Below, piece by piece: positions 23,341 through 32,580 of a DNA stretch of 39,339 nt. This DNA comes from Alphaproteobacteria bacterium (lineage in GTDB: Bacteria > Pseudomonadota > Alphaproteobacteria > UBA828): contig VGET01000006.1 of the NCBI GenBank assembly GCA_016869195.1, positions 1 through 39,339 on the forward strand. The letters run 5' to 3'. The first letter of the stretch is position 1, and every line of letters begins with the position of its first letter. A program made the translations under genes and the position numbers. The notes under the pieces are model-generated. The model was given only the letters and a program-made list of their open reading frames with translations, had not been told where the DNA came from and ran no database searches.

Positions 23341-23369
23341 TTGCCGCCCTGGGGCTTTCCTTGTAGCTT
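23341..23369 (+). promoter_or_regulatory. Probable promoter of the pyruvate dehydrogenase operon
   Basis: TTGCCG and TAGCTT are separated by 17 bases in the 136-base gap between ftsB and pdhA. Transcription would start about 40 bases before the pdhA ATG, leaving room for the G-rich ribosome-binding site. The match to consensus is partial. Confidence 0.42.
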
Positions 23370-23415
23370 GCCCGGGGGCGCATCAGCGCTCGGTCATCGA
23401 ACAATGGGGGGGACG

Positions 23416-24423
23416 ATGGCGGTAGCGGCGAAGAAGAAGGATAAGCCTGGCGGCACGCCGGAGCCGACCCGTGACGATCTCCTCGGCTATTACCGTCAAA
23501 TGCTCCTGCTTCGTCGCTTCGAGGAAAAAGCCGGCCAGATGTATGGCATGGGCCTGATCGGAGGGTTCTGCCACCTCTATATCGGGCAGGAGGCGGTCGC
23601 GACCGGAATCCACGCCGCGCTCGGCCAAGGTGATTCGGTGATCACCGGCTATCGCTGTCACGCCCACCTGATTCTTGCCGGCAGCGACCCCAAGGCGGTC
23701 ATGGCCGAGCTCACGGGGCGTGCGGGCGGGGTCTCCAAGGGCAAGGGCGGCTCAATGCACATGTTTTCGGAGAAGGGGCACTTCTTCGGTGGGCATGGCA
23801 TCGTCGGCGCGCAGGTGGCACTCGGCGCCGGCCTCGCCTTCGCCAATTGGTATCGCGGCAATGATCGCGTCGCGGTCGCCTATTTCGGCGATGGCGCGTC
23901 CAATCAGGGCCAGGTGTTCGAATCCTTCAACATGGCGGCGCTGTGGAAGCTGCCCGCGATCTTCGTGATCGAGAACAATCAGTACGCGATGGGCACCTCG
24001 ACCGCGCGGCACGCGGCGATCCGCGAGCTCTATCGGCGCGGCGAGGCGTTCGGCATGGATGGCCGCCAGGTTGACGGCATGGACGTGATCGCGGTGCGGG
24101 CCGCTGCCGAGGATGCGGTGGCACATTGCCGCAGCGGCGCCGGGCCGATCGTGCTTGAGATGATGACCTACCGTTATCGCGGCCACTCGATGTCCGACCC
24201 CGCGAAATATCGGAGCAAGGAAGAGGTCGCCCGCGTGCGCGCCGAGCGCGACCCGATCGAGCGGCTGCGCGATCACCTGGTCGAGAACAAGTTTGCCGAT
24301 GACGAGCTGTTCAAGGAAATCGACAAGGAGATCAAGGCGATCGTGAACGAGGCCGCCGAGTTCGCACAGAACAGCCCGGAGCCTGACCCGTCAGAGCTCT
24401 ACACAGACATACACGTGAACTAG
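23416..24423 (+). CDS. pdhA: Pyruvate dehydrogenase E1 component, alpha subunit
   Basis: With PdhB this thiamine-diphosphate enzyme decarboxylates pyruvate and passes the acetyl group to lipoate on E2. The 335-residue protein has [36 protein letters not shown], the thiamine-diphosphate/Mg motif from GDGASNQG (G158 on) to NN (187-188), and [17 protein letters not shown]. The N-terminal approximately 15 residues are Lys/Pro-rich and variable. I chose ATG 23416 because a run of seven G lies just upstream; ATG 23404 lies before that run. The separate alpha and beta subunits with the lpdA nearby mark the mitochondrial-type complex typical of alphaproteobacteria. Confidence 0.96.
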   Translation: MAVAAKKKDKPGGTPEPTRDDLLGYYRQMLLLRRFEEKAGQMYGMGLIGGFCHLYIGQEAVATGIHAALGQGDSVITGYRCHAHLILAGSDPKAVMAELTGRAGGVSKGKGGSMHMFSEKGHFFGGHGIVGAQVALGAGLAFANWYRGNDRVAVAYFGDGASNQGQVFESFNMAALWKLPAIFVIENNQYAMGTSTARHAAIRELYRRGEAFGMDGRQVDGMDVIAVRAAAEDAVAHCRSGAGPIVLEMMTYRYRGHSMSDPAKYRSKEEVARVRAERDPIERLRDHLVENKFADDELFKEIDKEIKAIVNEAAEFAQNSPEPDPSELYTDIHVN

Positions 24424-24448
24424 GCCGAGAGAGCGGGGAGCAACAGAC

Positions 24449-25432
24449 ATGCCGGTTCAGACCGTGCGCGAGGCCTTGCGAGATGCCATGGCCGAGGAGA
24501 TGCGCGCCAGTCCCGATGTCTTTCTGATGGGCGAGGAGGTCGCCGAATATCAGGGCGCCTACAAGGTAAGCCAGGGCCTGTTGCAGGAGTTCGGGCCCAA
24601 GCGCGTGATCGACACACCGATCACCGAGATGGGCTTTGCCGGCATCGGCTCGGGCGCGGCGATGCTCGGGCTGCGGCCGATCGTCGAGTTCATGACTTTC
24701 AACTTCGCCATGCAGGCGATCGATCACATCCTGAACTCGGCGGCCAAGACGCTCTACATGTCGGGCGGCGAGATCAAATGCCCGATCGTGTTTCGCGGGC
24801 CAAATGGCGCCGCGTCGCGCGTCGCCGCGCAGCACTCGCAGTGCTATGCCAGCTGGTATGGCCATGTGCCGGGCCTCAAGGTGGTCTCGCCCTATTCGGC
24901 GGCGGACGCGAAGGGGCTCCTGAAATCCGCGATCCGCGATCCGAACCCGGTGGTGTTTCTGGAGAACGAGCTGCTTTACGGCCAGAGCTCGGAAGTGCCC
25001 GAGGGCGCCGATGTCACCGTGCCGATCGGCAAGGCGAGCATCGTGCGCCAGGGTAGGGACGTGACGGTCGTCGCGTTCTCGATCATGGTCGGCAAGGCGC
25101 TGCAGGCGGCCGAGAAGCTCGCGGCGGACGGCATTGAGATCGAGGTCATCGATCTCCGCACCATCCGACCCCTGGATACCGAGACCGTGATCGCCTCGCT
25201 CAAGCGCACGAACCGGCTGGTCTGCTGCGAAGAAGGTTGGCCCTTTGCCGGCATCAGCGCGGAGATTGCGATGGTGGTGATGGAGCAGGCGTTCGACGAT
25301 CTGGACGCGCCGGTGATGCGCGTCACGGGGAAGGACGTGCCACTGCCTTATGCCGCCAATCTCGAGAAATTAGCCTTGCCGCAGATCGACGACATCGTCA
25401 CCGCGGTCAAGGCCGTCTGCAACAAGGGTTGA
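24449..25432 (+). CDS. pdhB: Pyruvate dehydrogenase E1 component, beta subunit
   Basis: This 327-residue protein pairs with PdhA to complete the active site. It has [62 protein letters not shown], and [21 protein letters not shown], all standard for E1 beta. The N-terminus begins directly with the catalytic domain; the extra lipoyl domain that precedes it in rhizobia and some other alphaproteobacteria is absent, so lipoate is carried only by E2 here. GGGGAG lies before the ATG, and only 25 bases separate it from pdhA, indicating an operon. Confidence 0.97.
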   Translation: MPVQTVREALRDAMAEEMRASPDVFLMGEEVAEYQGAYKVSQGLLQEFGPKRVIDTPITEMGFAGIGSGAAMLGLRPIVEFMTFNFAMQAIDHILNSAAKTLYMSGGEIKCPIVFRGPNGAASRVAAQHSQCYASWYGHVPGLKVVSPYSAADAKGLLKSAIRDPNPVVFLENELLYGQSSEVPEGADVTVPIGKASIVRQGRDVTVVAFSIMVGKALQAAEKLAADGIEIEVIDLRTIRPLDTETVIASLKRTNRLVCCEEGWPFAGISAEIAMVVMEQAFDDLDAPVMRVTGKDVPLPYAANLEKLALPQIDDIVTAVKAVCNKG

Positions 25433-25498
25433 TCGGAAGCGACTTCGACGCTGAGCGCGGCCTCGCGCCGGCGTAGGAACGTTCGGGGGGGAACCACC

Positions 25499-26800
25499 AT
25501 GGCTGTTCGCGTGCTGATGCCGGCGCTGTCGCCGACCATGACCGAGGGCAACATCGCCCGCTGGCTCAAGAAGGAAGGCGACAAGATCAAGTCGGGTGAC
25601 ATTCTCGCCGAGATCGAGACCGACAAGGCGACCATGGAGGTCGAGGCGGTCGACGAGGGCGTGCTCGGCAAGATCGTGGTGCCGGACGGAAGCCAGGGCG
25701 TGAAGGTCAACACGGTCATTGCCGTCATCCTTGACGATGGCGAGGATAAATCCGCCATCGACAAGATGCTGGCGGGTGGTGCCGCACCGGCGCCGGCCGC
25801 TGCGGCCACGCCGGCTCCGACTCCCGCTGCCGCAGCGGCCCCGGCCCCGGCCCCAAGCTCGGCGCCAGCCGCCGCCGCACCGGCTGCCGCGCCGCAAGGC
25901 CGCATCTTTGCGAGCCCGCTGGCGAAGCGCATGGCCGAGCAGGGCGGTGTCAACCTTGCGGCGGTCAAGGGCAGCGGGCCGCATGGCCGCATCGTCAAGG
26001 CCGATATCGAGGCGGCGATCGCCGGCGGTGCAGCCGCGCCCGCCGCGGCCCCTGTCGCGATGGCGGCCGCTGCGCCTGTTGCGGCTGCTGCGGCGTCTAC
26101 AGTTGCGGGCGCGGGCTACGACGACGTTGCCGCGAGCAACATGCGCAAGGTGGTCGCAAAGCGCCTGCAGGAGTCCAAACAGCAGGTTCCGCACTTCTAT
26201 CTCACGGTCGACTGCGAGATCGACCGGCTGCTCGAGATCCGCAAGGAGCTGAACGCGAAGTCGGACAAGGCGAAGCTCTCGGTCAACGATCTGGTCATCC
26301 GCTGCGCGGCGCTCGCGCTCTGGAAGATGCCGAAGGTCAATGCCGCCTGGATCGACGGCGTGATCCGCACCCATCATTCGGTCGATATCTCGGTCGCGGT
26401 CGCGATCGAGGATGGCCTGATCACGCCGATCATCAAAGGCGCGGAACGCAAGACCGTGTTTGCCATCTCGGACGAGATGAAGAGTCTCGCCAGCCGCGCG
26501 CGCGAGAAGCCGATGAAGCTGAAGCCCGAGGAATTCCAGGGCGGCACCTTCTCGATCTCCAATCTCGGCATGTTCGGCGTCAAGCACTTCGAGGCGATCA
26601 TCAACCCACCCCAGGCCTGCATCCTGGCGGTTGGTGCCGGCGAGCAGCGCGCGGTGGTGAAGAACGGCGCGCTCGCGATCGCGACCGTCATGTCGTGCAC
26701 GCTTTCGGTTGATCACCGCGTGGTCGACGGCGCGCTCGGCGCCGAGTGGCTCAAGGTGTTCAAGGCCCTGATCGAAGACCCGCCGGCGGTGTTGCTTTAG
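25499..26800 (+). CDS. pdhC: Dihydrolipoamide acetyltransferase (E2) of pyruvate dehydrogenase
   Basis: E2 forms the core of the complex and transfers acetyl from lipoate to CoA. Its 433 residues contain one lipoyl domain (1-78) with the lipoylated K43 in [10 protein letters not shown], a linker of alternating Ala and Pro (about 92-133), a peripheral subunit-binding domain (about 136-178, [23 protein letters not shown] then [11 protein letters not shown]), a second Ala-rich linker, and the catalytic domain with [15 protein letters not shown] near the end. The two flexible linkers let the lipoyl arm swing. A G-rich Shine-Dalgarno sequence precedes the ATG. Confidence 0.97.
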   Translation: MAVRVLMPALSPTMTEGNIARWLKKEGDKIKSGDILAEIETDKATMEVEAVDEGVLGKIVVPDGSQGVKVNTVIAVILDDGEDKSAIDKMLAGGAAPAPAAAATPAPTPAAAAAPAPAPSSAPAAAAPAAAPQGRIFASPLAKRMAEQGGVNLAAVKGSGPHGRIVKADIEAAIAGGAAAPAAAPVAMAAAAPVAAAAASTVAGAGYDDVAASNMRKVVAKRLQESKQQVPHFYLTVDCEIDRLLEIRKELNAKSDKAKLSVNDLVIRCAALALWKMPKVNAAWIDGVIRTHHSVDISVAVAIEDGLITPIIKGAERKTVFAISDEMKSLASRAREKPMKLKPEEFQGGTFSISNLGMFGVKHFEAIINPPQACILAVGAGEQRAVVKNGALAIATVMSCTLSVDHRVVDGALGAEWLKVFKALIEDPPAVLL

Positions 26801-26815
26801 ACCACTGTTCCATCG

Positions 26816-26890
26816 CCTCATCCTTCGACAAGCTCAGGATGAGGCTCGCTCAAAGGCCCTCATGCTGAGCAGGTCGAAGCACGAGGGCCT
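26816..26890. repeat. REP-like inverted repeat pair between pdhC and lpdA
   Basis: Two hairpins stand side by side. The first (26816-26844) has a perfect nine-base stem, CCTCATCCT/AGGATGAGG, with loop TCGACAAGCTC. The second (26854-26890) has AGGCCCTC/GAGGGCCT plus an inner TGCT/AGCA, and its loop is close to the reverse complement of the first loop. This is the CTTCGACAAGCTCAGGATGA type of extragenic palindrome common in alphaproteobacteria, and unrelated in sequence to the repeat near 19132. Inside an operon it may protect the upstream pdhC mRNA or lower lpdA expression. Confidence 0.82.
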
Positions 26891-26929
26891 TAACACGAGA
26901 CCAAGCTCCGAGCCACAACGAGGGAACCC

Positions 26930-28333
26930 ATGGCCGATACCAGCTTCGATGTCGTCGTTGTTGGCGGTGGACCGGGCGGCTACGTCACGGCGATCCGCGC
27001 GGCCCAGCTCGGCCTCAAAACAGCCTGTGTCGAGCGTGAGCACCTGGGCGGCATTTGTCTCAACTGGGGCTGCATTCCGACCAAGGCGCTGCTTCGCGTG
27101 TCGGAGATCAAGCACATCGTCGATCATCTCGGCGACTACGGCATGTCGGCGACCGGCGTGCAGGTGGATCTCGCCAAGGTGGTGAAGCGCTCGCGCAATG
27201 TCGCAAGCCAGCTCTCCAAGGGCGTCGCGCACCTCCTGAAGAAGAACAAGGTCACGGTGTTCGATGGTCACGGCAAGCTCGCCGGTGCCGGCAAGCTCGA
27301 GGTCACCAAGGACGGCAAGGCGGTCGCGACCCTGAGCGCCAAGCACATCATACTGGCGACCGGCGCGCGCGCGCGTTCTCTGCCGGGCCTCGAGCCCGAT
27401 GGCAAGCTGGTCTGGACCTACAAGGAAGCGATGGTGCCAGAGGGCATGCCGAAATCGCTGCTGGTCATCGGCTCGGGCGCGATCGGCATCGAGTTCGCGA
27501 GCTTCTATAAGGATCTCGGCGCCGACGTCACGGTGGTCGAGGTGCTGCCGCGCGTGTTGCCGGTCGAAGACGAGGACATTTCCGCCTTCGCCAAGAAGTC
27601 GTTCGAAGAGCAGGGCATGAAGATCCACGTCGACACCACGGTGAAGGCGCTCAAGAAGGGCGCCAACAAAGTGACCGCGACGCTCGAGGCCAAGGGCGGC
27701 AAGGTCACCGAGATCACGGTCGATCGGGTGATCCTCGCCGTCGGCATCGTCGGCAATGTCGAGAACCTCGGCCTCGAAGGCACCAAGGTGAAGGTCGAGA
27801 AGGCGCATGTCATGATCGACAAATGGGGCGCGACGGGTGAGCCCGGCGTCTACGCCATTGGCGATCTCGCCGGTCCACCCTGGCTCGCGCACAAGGCGAG
27901 CCACGAGGGCGTGATCGTGGTCGAGAAGATCGCGGGCGTGCAGGGCCTGCACCCGCTCGACACCTCGAAGATCCCCGGCTGCACCTATTGCCGCCCGCAG
28001 GTCGCTTCGGTCGGGCTCACGGAGAAGGCCGCGCGCGACAAGGGCTATCAGGTGAAGGTCGGCAAGTTCCCGTTCATGGGCAATGGCAAGGCGATCGCGC
28101 TTGGCGAGCCCAAGGGCCTGGTCAAGACCGTGTTCGACGCCAAGACCGGCGAGCTCTTGGGCGCGCACATGATCGGCGCCGAGGTTACTGAGCTGATTCA
28201 GGGCTATGCGGTCGCGCGCACGATGGAGGGCACCGAGGCCGATCTGATGCACACGGTGTTCCCGCACCCGACCCTCTCGGAAATGATGCACGAGGCGGTG
28301 CTTGACGCCTACGGTCGGGCGATCCACTTCTAG
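26930..28333 (+). CDS. lpdA: Dihydrolipoyl dehydrogenase (E3)
   Basis: E3 reoxidises dihydrolipoamide on E2 and makes NADH. The 467-residue flavoprotein has the FAD-binding GGGPGGYVTAIRAAQLG (residues 12 onward), the redox-active disulfide C43/C48 (GGICLNWGCIPTKALL), the NAD-binding VIGSGAIGIEFAS near 180, the second FAD contact YAIGDLAGPPWLAHKA near 308, and the catalytic H446-x-x-x-x-E451 at the dimer interface (FPHPTLSEMMHEA). It is the last enzyme of the pyruvate dehydrogenase complex and follows pdhC across a REP-like repeat. It may also serve 2-oxoglutarate dehydrogenase. Confidence 0.97.
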   Translation: MADTSFDVVVVGGGPGGYVTAIRAAQLGLKTACVEREHLGGICLNWGCIPTKALLRVSEIKHIVDHLGDYGMSATGVQVDLAKVVKRSRNVASQLSKGVAHLLKKNKVTVFDGHGKLAGAGKLEVTKDGKAVATLSAKHIILATGARARSLPGLEPDGKLVWTYKEAMVPEGMPKSLLVIGSGAIGIEFASFYKDLGADVTVVEVLPRVLPVEDEDISAFAKKSFEEQGMKIHVDTTVKALKKGANKVTATLEAKGGKVTEITVDRVILAVGIVGNVENLGLEGTKVKVEKAHVMIDKWGATGEPGVYAIGDLAGPPWLAHKASHEGVIVVEKIAGVQGLHPLDTSKIPGCTYCRPQVASVGLTEKAARDKGYQVKVGKFPFMGNGKAIALGEPKGLVKTVFDAKTGELLGAHMIGAEVTELIQGYAVARTMEGTEADLMHTVFPHPTLSEMMHEAVLDAYGRAIHF

Positions 28334-28394
28334 GTCGACGTGGGCGGGCATCAAGTTCAGCTCAGCCTTGGGTTGCCTGGAGGCGTGACGCCTG

Positions 28395-29324
28395 ATGAGC
28401 GACGAGAACGTAGCGCCAATCGTTAAGCGGCCGGAGCGCCTGCCCAAGCCGCCCTGGCTTCGCGTCAAGGCACCGACCTCGCCCGCGCACGCCGAGACCC
28501 GAGCGCTCATGCGCGAGCACCGGTTAAATACGGTGTGCGAGGAGGCGGCCTGCCCCAACATCGGCGAGTGCTGGGCCAAGGGTCATGCAACCGTCATGAT
28601 CCTGGGCTCGGTCTGCACCCGCGCCTGCACCTTCTGCAATGTCAAGACCGGCCTGCCCGACCGGCTCGATCCGCATGAGCCGGAGGAGGTGGCGAAGGCG
28701 GTCGCCGGACTCGGGCTCGAGCATGTCGTGATCACCTCGGTCGACCGCGACGACCTCGACGACGGCGGCGCAGGACATTTCTGCCGCGTGATCGAGCGGC
28801 TGCGGGCGACCGCGCCCAACACGACGATCGAAATCCTGACGCCCGACTGGCGCAACAAGGATGGCGCGCTCGAAGTGGTCGTGAAGGCGAGGCCCGACGT
28901 CTACAACCACAATCTCGAGACGGTACCGCGCCTCTATACCGAGGTGCGCCCCGGCGCGCGCTATTTCCTCTCGCTGAATCTCCTGGCGCGGGTGAAGCAG
29001 CTCGATCCGTCCATCTTCACCAAGTCCGGCATCATGGTCGGGCTCGGCGAGGAGCGGCGCGAGGTGCTCCAGGTGATGGACGACCTTCGGAGCGCCGATG
29101 TCGACTTCCTGACCATCGGCCAATATCTCCAGCCGACGCCGCGGCACCACGCGGTCGACCGCTATGTCACGCCAGATGAGTTCGATGAGTACAAGCGCCT
29201 CGCTTATGCCAAGGGTTTCCTCATGGTCTCGGCCTCGCCGTTGACCCGTTCGTCCTATCATGCGGGCGATGACTTCCGTCGCCTGCGCGCCGCGCGCGAA
29301 GCCAAGCTCGCGGCCTCACCGTAA
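28395..29324 (+). CDS. lipA: Lipoyl synthase
   Basis: LipA is a radical SAM enzyme that inserts two sulfurs into octanoyl groups on carrier proteins, making the lipoate needed by the neighbouring E2. The 309-residue protein binds two [4Fe-4S] clusters: the auxiliary, sulfur-donating one through C48, C53 and C59 ([12 protein letters not shown]) with a serine of [10 protein letters not shown] near the C-terminus, and the radical SAM one through C74, C78 and C81 (CTRACTFC). GDP-equivalent segments such as [13 protein letters not shown] and MVGLGE are standard. GGAGG lies 11 bases before the ATG, farther than usual. The gene's position next to lpdA supports a lipoate-metabolism unit. Confidence 0.97.
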   Translation: MSDENVAPIVKRPERLPKPPWLRVKAPTSPAHAETRALMREHRLNTVCEEAACPNIGECWAKGHATVMILGSVCTRACTFCNVKTGLPDRLDPHEPEEVAKAVAGLGLEHVVITSVDRDDLDDGGAGHFCRVIERLRATAPNTTIEILTPDWRNKDGALEVVVKARPDVYNHNLETVPRLYTEVRPGARYFLSLNLLARVKQLDPSIFTKSGIMVGLGEERREVLQVMDDLRSADVDFLTIGQYLQPTPRHHAVDRYVTPDEFDEYKRLAYAKGFLMVSASPLTRSSYHAGDDFRRLRAAREAKLAASP

Positions 29325-29345
29325 GAACCTCAAGGGGGCGCGGTC

Positions 29346-29813
29346 ATGCCCCGACACGCCGAAACCAAGCTCCTGCCATACTCCGTCGAGCAGATGTTCG
29401 ATCTGGTTGCGGCGGTCGAGCGCTATCCAGAGTTTCTGCCCTGGTGCCTCGGCTCGCGCATCATCAAGCGCGAGGCAGCCGAGGTGCATGCGGATCTTCT
29501 GATCGGCTTCAAGATGTTCCGGGAGCGCTGGCAATCGCGCATCGTCATGGCGCGCCCGGAGACGATCGACGTGCACTATGTCGATGGGCCATTCCGCCAC
29601 CTCGACAATCGCTGGCGCTTCGAGCGCAGGCCCGAAGGCTGCGCCATCGATTTCTATGTCGACTTCGAGTTCCGCTCGCGAATCCTAGGCAAAGTCATGA
29701 GCGGCCTCTTCGGCGAGGCGGTGCACCGCATGGTGCGCGCCTTCGAAACGCGGGCGCACCAGATCTACGGCAAGGAGAGCCGGGCGAGCGCCTTGCCGTC
29801 GGGGCTTGTTTGA
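29346..29813 (+). CDS. Coq10/RatA-like START-domain protein
   Basis: This 155-residue protein has the polyketide cyclase/START-like fold of the Coq10 and RatA group: PYSVEQMFDLVAAVERYPEFLPWCLGSRI, a central beta-rich part, GPFRHLDNRWRFE, and a long C-terminal helix (LFGEAVHRMVRAFETRAHQIYG). Coq10 homologues bind ubiquinone and help its function in respiration. E. coli RatA is reported to hinder ribosome subunit joining, but in alphaproteobacteria next to lipA a quinone role is the usual reading; this is inference. A GGGGGCG ribosome-binding site precedes the ATG. It overlaps the next gene by one base (TGATG). Confidence 0.88.
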   Translation: MPRHAETKLLPYSVEQMFDLVAAVERYPEFLPWCLGSRIIKREAAEVHADLLIGFKMFRERWQSRIVMARPETIDVHYVDGPFRHLDNRWRFERRPEGCAIDFYVDFEFRSRILGKVMSGLFGEAVHRMVRAFETRAHQIYGKESRASALPSGLV

Positions 29814-30820
29814 TGGCCGCGCTCGCTGAGACAGTGACGCGCAACGCGCGACCTTCACTGGGTGTTGATCAAGACGGTGCGCTCGTCCGCTCGATTGTGC
29901 GCGATGCCGCGCGGCGCTACGCCGCGACCCGCCGCGCGAAGGTCGATGAGTTCGTCGAGCGCCAGTTCTCACTCGCAGGCGCGCTTGAGCTGAACCGTCG
30001 AGCGCTCGGATGGGATCTCGCGCGCGCGCCGGTCAACATTGCGCTCTCGGGGCCGGACCTGGCACGGCGCGTATTGGCCAAGGGCGCCGGAAAGCTTGGC
30101 CTGTCTGATCTGTCGCGCACGCTGGCCGACAAGCCGCTCGTGCTCGAGACCGCGGTGGCGCGCGAGCTCGAATATCGTCTGTTCACGGAACTGCTCGAGC
30201 TTCCCTATGAGGGCGATGACGGGCGCAACGCGACGCGCGATGCCTTCGCCGATGAGGTGCTCGGGGATGCACGGCTTGAGTTGCTCGGGCGCGACATACC
30301 GGCCGACGCAATGAGCCAGGCCCGCCGTGCGATCGAGGCGTCGGTCGACAGCTACAGCGCGACACGCATTGCCGCGGCTGACCTCGCGAGCGGTCTTGTT
30401 TCGGCCAGCATCGGTGCGGTCGCCCTGCACAAGCTGACGCCGGGCGCGCTCTCGCTCGGACCGGTCGCGGCGCACGCGCTCATTCAACATGCGGCGCTCA
30501 CGACATTTCCGCTCGGCACGACGATCGGCGGCGCCTGGTACGGCGTGTTCCCGGTCAGCGCACCGGTTGCGCTGAGCATCGCGGTGACCGGCGGCATCGC
30601 AGCCGGGCTCGCGGTCTTCAGCGCGCTCTCGGGCGTCATTACCGATCCGATCCAGAACAAACTGGGCCTGCACCGGCGGCGGCTCTTGAAATTGATCGAT
30701 GCGGTCGAGGCCGCCTTGAGCGGTGAAGACAAGCGCTTCAGCGCCCACGATCAGGTGGTCGCGCGCGTGTTTGACGTGGTCGACGCATTGACGACCCTGC
30801 GCACAGCGACCAAAGGCTAG
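29813..30820 (+). CDS. Membrane-associated protein of unknown function
   Basis: I do not firmly recognise this 335-residue protein; it may belong to the group catalogued as DUF6635, a recollection I cannot check. The N-terminal half is soluble and Arg-rich, with YAATRRAKVDEFVERQFSL and LNRRALGWDLARAPVNIAL. The C-terminal half has about three hydrophobic stretches (residues 186-206, 212-243, 247-276), rich in Ala, Gly and Ser with YGVFPVSAPVA, ending with a basic segment (LGLHRRRLLKLIDAVE). This suggests membrane association or hairpin-like insertion. The ATG overlaps the stop of the Coq10-like gene (TGATG), so the two are likely co-expressed. It converges on the next gene with a 6-base gap. 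Confidence 0.78.
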   Translation: MAALAETVTRNARPSLGVDQDGALVRSIVRDAARRYAATRRAKVDEFVERQFSLAGALELNRRALGWDLARAPVNIALSGPDLARRVLAKGAGKLGLSDLSRTLADKPLVLETAVARELEYRLFTELLELPYEGDDGRNATRDAFADEVLGDARLELLGRDIPADAMSQARRAIEASVDSYSATRIAAADLASGLVSASIGAVALHKLTPGALSLGPVAAHALIQHAALTTFPLGTTIGGAWYGVFPVSAPVALSIAVTGGIAAGLAVFSALSGVITDPIQNKLGLHRRRLLKLIDAVEAALSGEDKRFSAHDQVVARVFDVVDALTTLRTATKG

Positions 30821-30826
30821 GCCACG

Positions 30827-31489
30827 CTAACGGCCGGCAGCGCGCAGCAAGTGAGTTCGGGTGGCGGTGAGGACGCCCGAAAGCGCTATCGCGCCTTGGC
30901 CGGCCAGAAACTCCTGGCGCAGGCCTTCCGCATCGCTGGCGTCAGAGCGTGATCCGGGCCCTGCGACCATCTGAATGACCGTCGACAGGTCGGGCTCCAA
31001 ATACATGCAGCTGAAGACCTCTTCGGTAGCGCTCAAGAAGCAGCGCACCGGCACGACAGTGTGGTCGACCGTCTCAATAGTGATGTCTGTAACAGCGTTC
31101 AGCCCTTCCTTGTCCTCTACCATCATGTCGAACTGCGATTCGTAGTAGACCTCAGCGTGCGCCGCCGTGGCGAAGATCAGGTAATACACCGCAGCATCGC
31201 AGAACGCCTCGCCCGGGCCTTCGAAGGCCGCGGCAACGCCGGCGACGATACCGCTTTGAGTCGCTTCCTCAGGTAGCTTTCCGTCCGACGTCGTCTCAAG
31301 GTGGCGGTATCCGTGGCGCAGCTGGCTCTGATCAAACGGCGTCTCGACAAGGGCGCGCGCGAGCACATTCGCATTGTCGGCGGCGGCAGGGTGCAGCAGC
31401 AGTAAGCCGAGCGCAAAACCCAATGCCAACGCACCGAACCAACGACCGCATGCCGAAATGCCCCTCTGCTCAACGACGCCGATGCTCAT
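30827..31489 (-). CDS. Exported protein of unknown function
   Basis: This 220-residue protein begins with a signal peptide: a short polar start, then a hydrophobic core (about residues 18-33, WFGALALGFALGLLLL) and HPAAA-D, a plausible signal peptidase I site near residue 37. The mature part (VLARALVETPFDQSQLRHGYRHLETTSDGKLPEEATQSG in segments) has no motif I know. It holds three Cys (two near ALSATEEVFSCMYL and VRCFL), which could form a disulfide outside the cytoplasm. The ATG at 31487-31489 has an excellent GGAGAGG site upstream. The segment SQSGIVAGVAA-like and VYYLIFATAAHAEVYYESQFD suggest a small alpha/beta domain. Confidence 0.72.
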   Translation of the reverse strand: MSIGVVEQRGISACGRWFGALALGFALGLLLLHPAAADNANVLARALVETPFDQSQLRHGYRHLETTSDGKLPEEATQSGIVAGVAAAFEGPGEAFCDAAVYYLIFATAAHAEVYYESQFDMMVEDKEGLNAVTDITIETVDHTVVPVRCFLSATEEVFSCMYLEPDLSTVIQMVAGPGSRSDASDAEGLRQEFLAGQGAIALSGVLTATRTHLLRAAGR

Positions 31490-31564
31490 GAGTCCTCTCC
31501 GAGGTCGTGCAGAAGTGTGTCGGGCCACTTCACACGCGCAGTGCATCGCCGGCTGTAACGGCGA

Positions 31565-32086
31565 TCACTGATGCTCGGTTCCGTGTTGGTCTCGGCCGGC
31601 GGCTTGTTGGATGAGTTCGAACGCGCGAGCGACCGTTGCGAGGCGCACGGCCGATCGATCCCCCGCAAACACCTGTCGCACGTGTACCGTGGGGGCGCCT
31701 CGGCGGGCACAGCCGAAATGGACGAGGCCGACCGGTTTGGATGCGGTGCCGCCGCCGGGGCCGGCAACCCCTGTCACCGCGATGGCGATATCCGCATTGG
31801 AGTGGGCGAGGGCACCCTCGGCCATCGCGCGGGCAACCGGCTCGCTGACCGCGCCGTGCGCGGCGATCAGCGCGGAGGGAACGCCGAGCATCTCTGCCTT
31901 TGCCGCGTTGGAATAGGTGATGAACCCGCGGTCCACCACGTCCGATGAACCCGCGATCTCGGTGAGGCAGCCGACGATGAGGCCGCCGGTGCAGGACTCG
32001 GCCGTGGCCAATTTGAGCCGGCGCGCTCGGCACAGCGCGAGCAGTTCTTCGGCCTGTCGGCAGAGGGCGACGGGGAGGTTTGTCAC
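31565..32086 (-). CDS. pncC: Nicotinamide-nucleotide amidohydrolase (CinA C-terminal domain family)
   Basis: This 173-residue protein is the stand-alone CinA C-terminal domain, which hydrolyses nicotinamide mononucleotide to nicotinate mononucleotide in NAD recycling. It has the nucleophile S31 in ATAESCTGGL and the conserved Y58 and K63 (ITYSNAAKAEMLGV), then AIAVTGVAGPGGGTASKPVGLVHFG. The N-terminal molybdopterin-binding domain of full-length CinA is absent, as is normal for the short form. The GTG start overlaps the pgpA stop by four bases (GTGA), showing translational coupling. A short polar tail (GRDQHGTEHQ) ends the protein. Confidence 0.93.
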   Translation of the reverse strand: MTNLPVALCRQAEELLALCRARRLKLATAESCTGGLIVGCLTEIAGSSDVVDRGFITYSNAAKAEMLGVPSALIAAHGAVSEPVARAMAEGALAHSNADIAIAVTGVAGPGGGTASKPVGLVHFGCARRGAPTVHVRQVFAGDRSAVRLATVARAFELIQQAAGRDQHGTEHQ

Positions 32087-32580
32087 GGCGGAATCCAGAT
32101 CCAGACGTTCCAGGTGAGAATGGCGGCAAGCGCGCCGGCCAGTAGATCGTCCGACATGACACCGAGGCCGCCTTTGACCCGTCGATCGATCGCGCTGATC
32201 GGCCAGGGCTTGATGACATCAAACAGGCGGAAAAAAGCGAAACCGATGGCAAGGGTGATGAACCCGGGCGGCACCAGGATCAGCGCGAGCCATTGCCCCG
32301 CCACCTCGTCGACCACGACTGGGCCGGGGTCTGCGATGCCGCGCCGTTTCGCATAGCGGCCCGAGGCCCAGATGCCGGCGAGGTAGACGACGATGACGCC
32401 GACCGCGAGGCCCAAGGGGCCGAGATAGGTCGAGATCAGCCAGGCGAAGGGCAGGGCTGCGAGCGAGCCGATGGTTCCAGGCGCGTAGGGAAACAGGCCA
32501 ACGCCGAACCAGGTGGCGATCAACGCATCGAGATGGAACCGTCCGATTGAGCGCGGGGCAGGCATGGTTCGCGCGCTCAT
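32083..32580 (-). CDS. pgpA: Phosphatidylglycerophosphatase A
   Basis: PgpA removes phosphate from phosphatidylglycerophosphate in the inner membrane to give phosphatidylglycerol. The 165-residue protein has the family motifs [15 protein letters not shown] (about residues 30-44), [14 protein letters not shown] (about 88-100, with the acidic D91-E92 pair), [13 protein letters not shown], and MSDDLLAGA (about 142-150), with several membrane segments. The ATG at 32578-32580 overlaps the ispDF stop (ATGA), so the two are coupled; an in-frame extension inside ispDF is not conserved. The ispDF-pgpA-pncC order is common in alphaproteobacteria. Confidence 0.94.
   Translation of the reverse strand: MSARTMPAPRSIGRFHLDALIATWFGVGLFPYAPGTIGSLAALPFAWLISTYLGPLGLAVGVIVVYLAGIWASGRYAKRRGIADPGPVVVDEVAGQWLALILVPPGFITLAIGFAFFRLFDVIKPWPISAIDRRVKGGLGVMSDDLLAGALAAILTWNVWIWIPP

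Noticed and set aside
25770-25900. Tandem repeat in pdhC
   Set aside because: It is the normal Ala/Pro linker of E2 proteins encoded by GCC/CCG-rich codons.
25370-26821. Long open frame of about 480 codons on the minus strand opposite pdhC
   Set aside because: Arg/Gly-rich composition and full overlap with the unmistakable E2 gene mark it as an antisense shadow.
26834-28579. Long open frame of about 580 codons on the minus strand
   Set aside because: It lies opposite lpdA, has no family-like sequence, and is explained by GC-rich codon use of the real gene.
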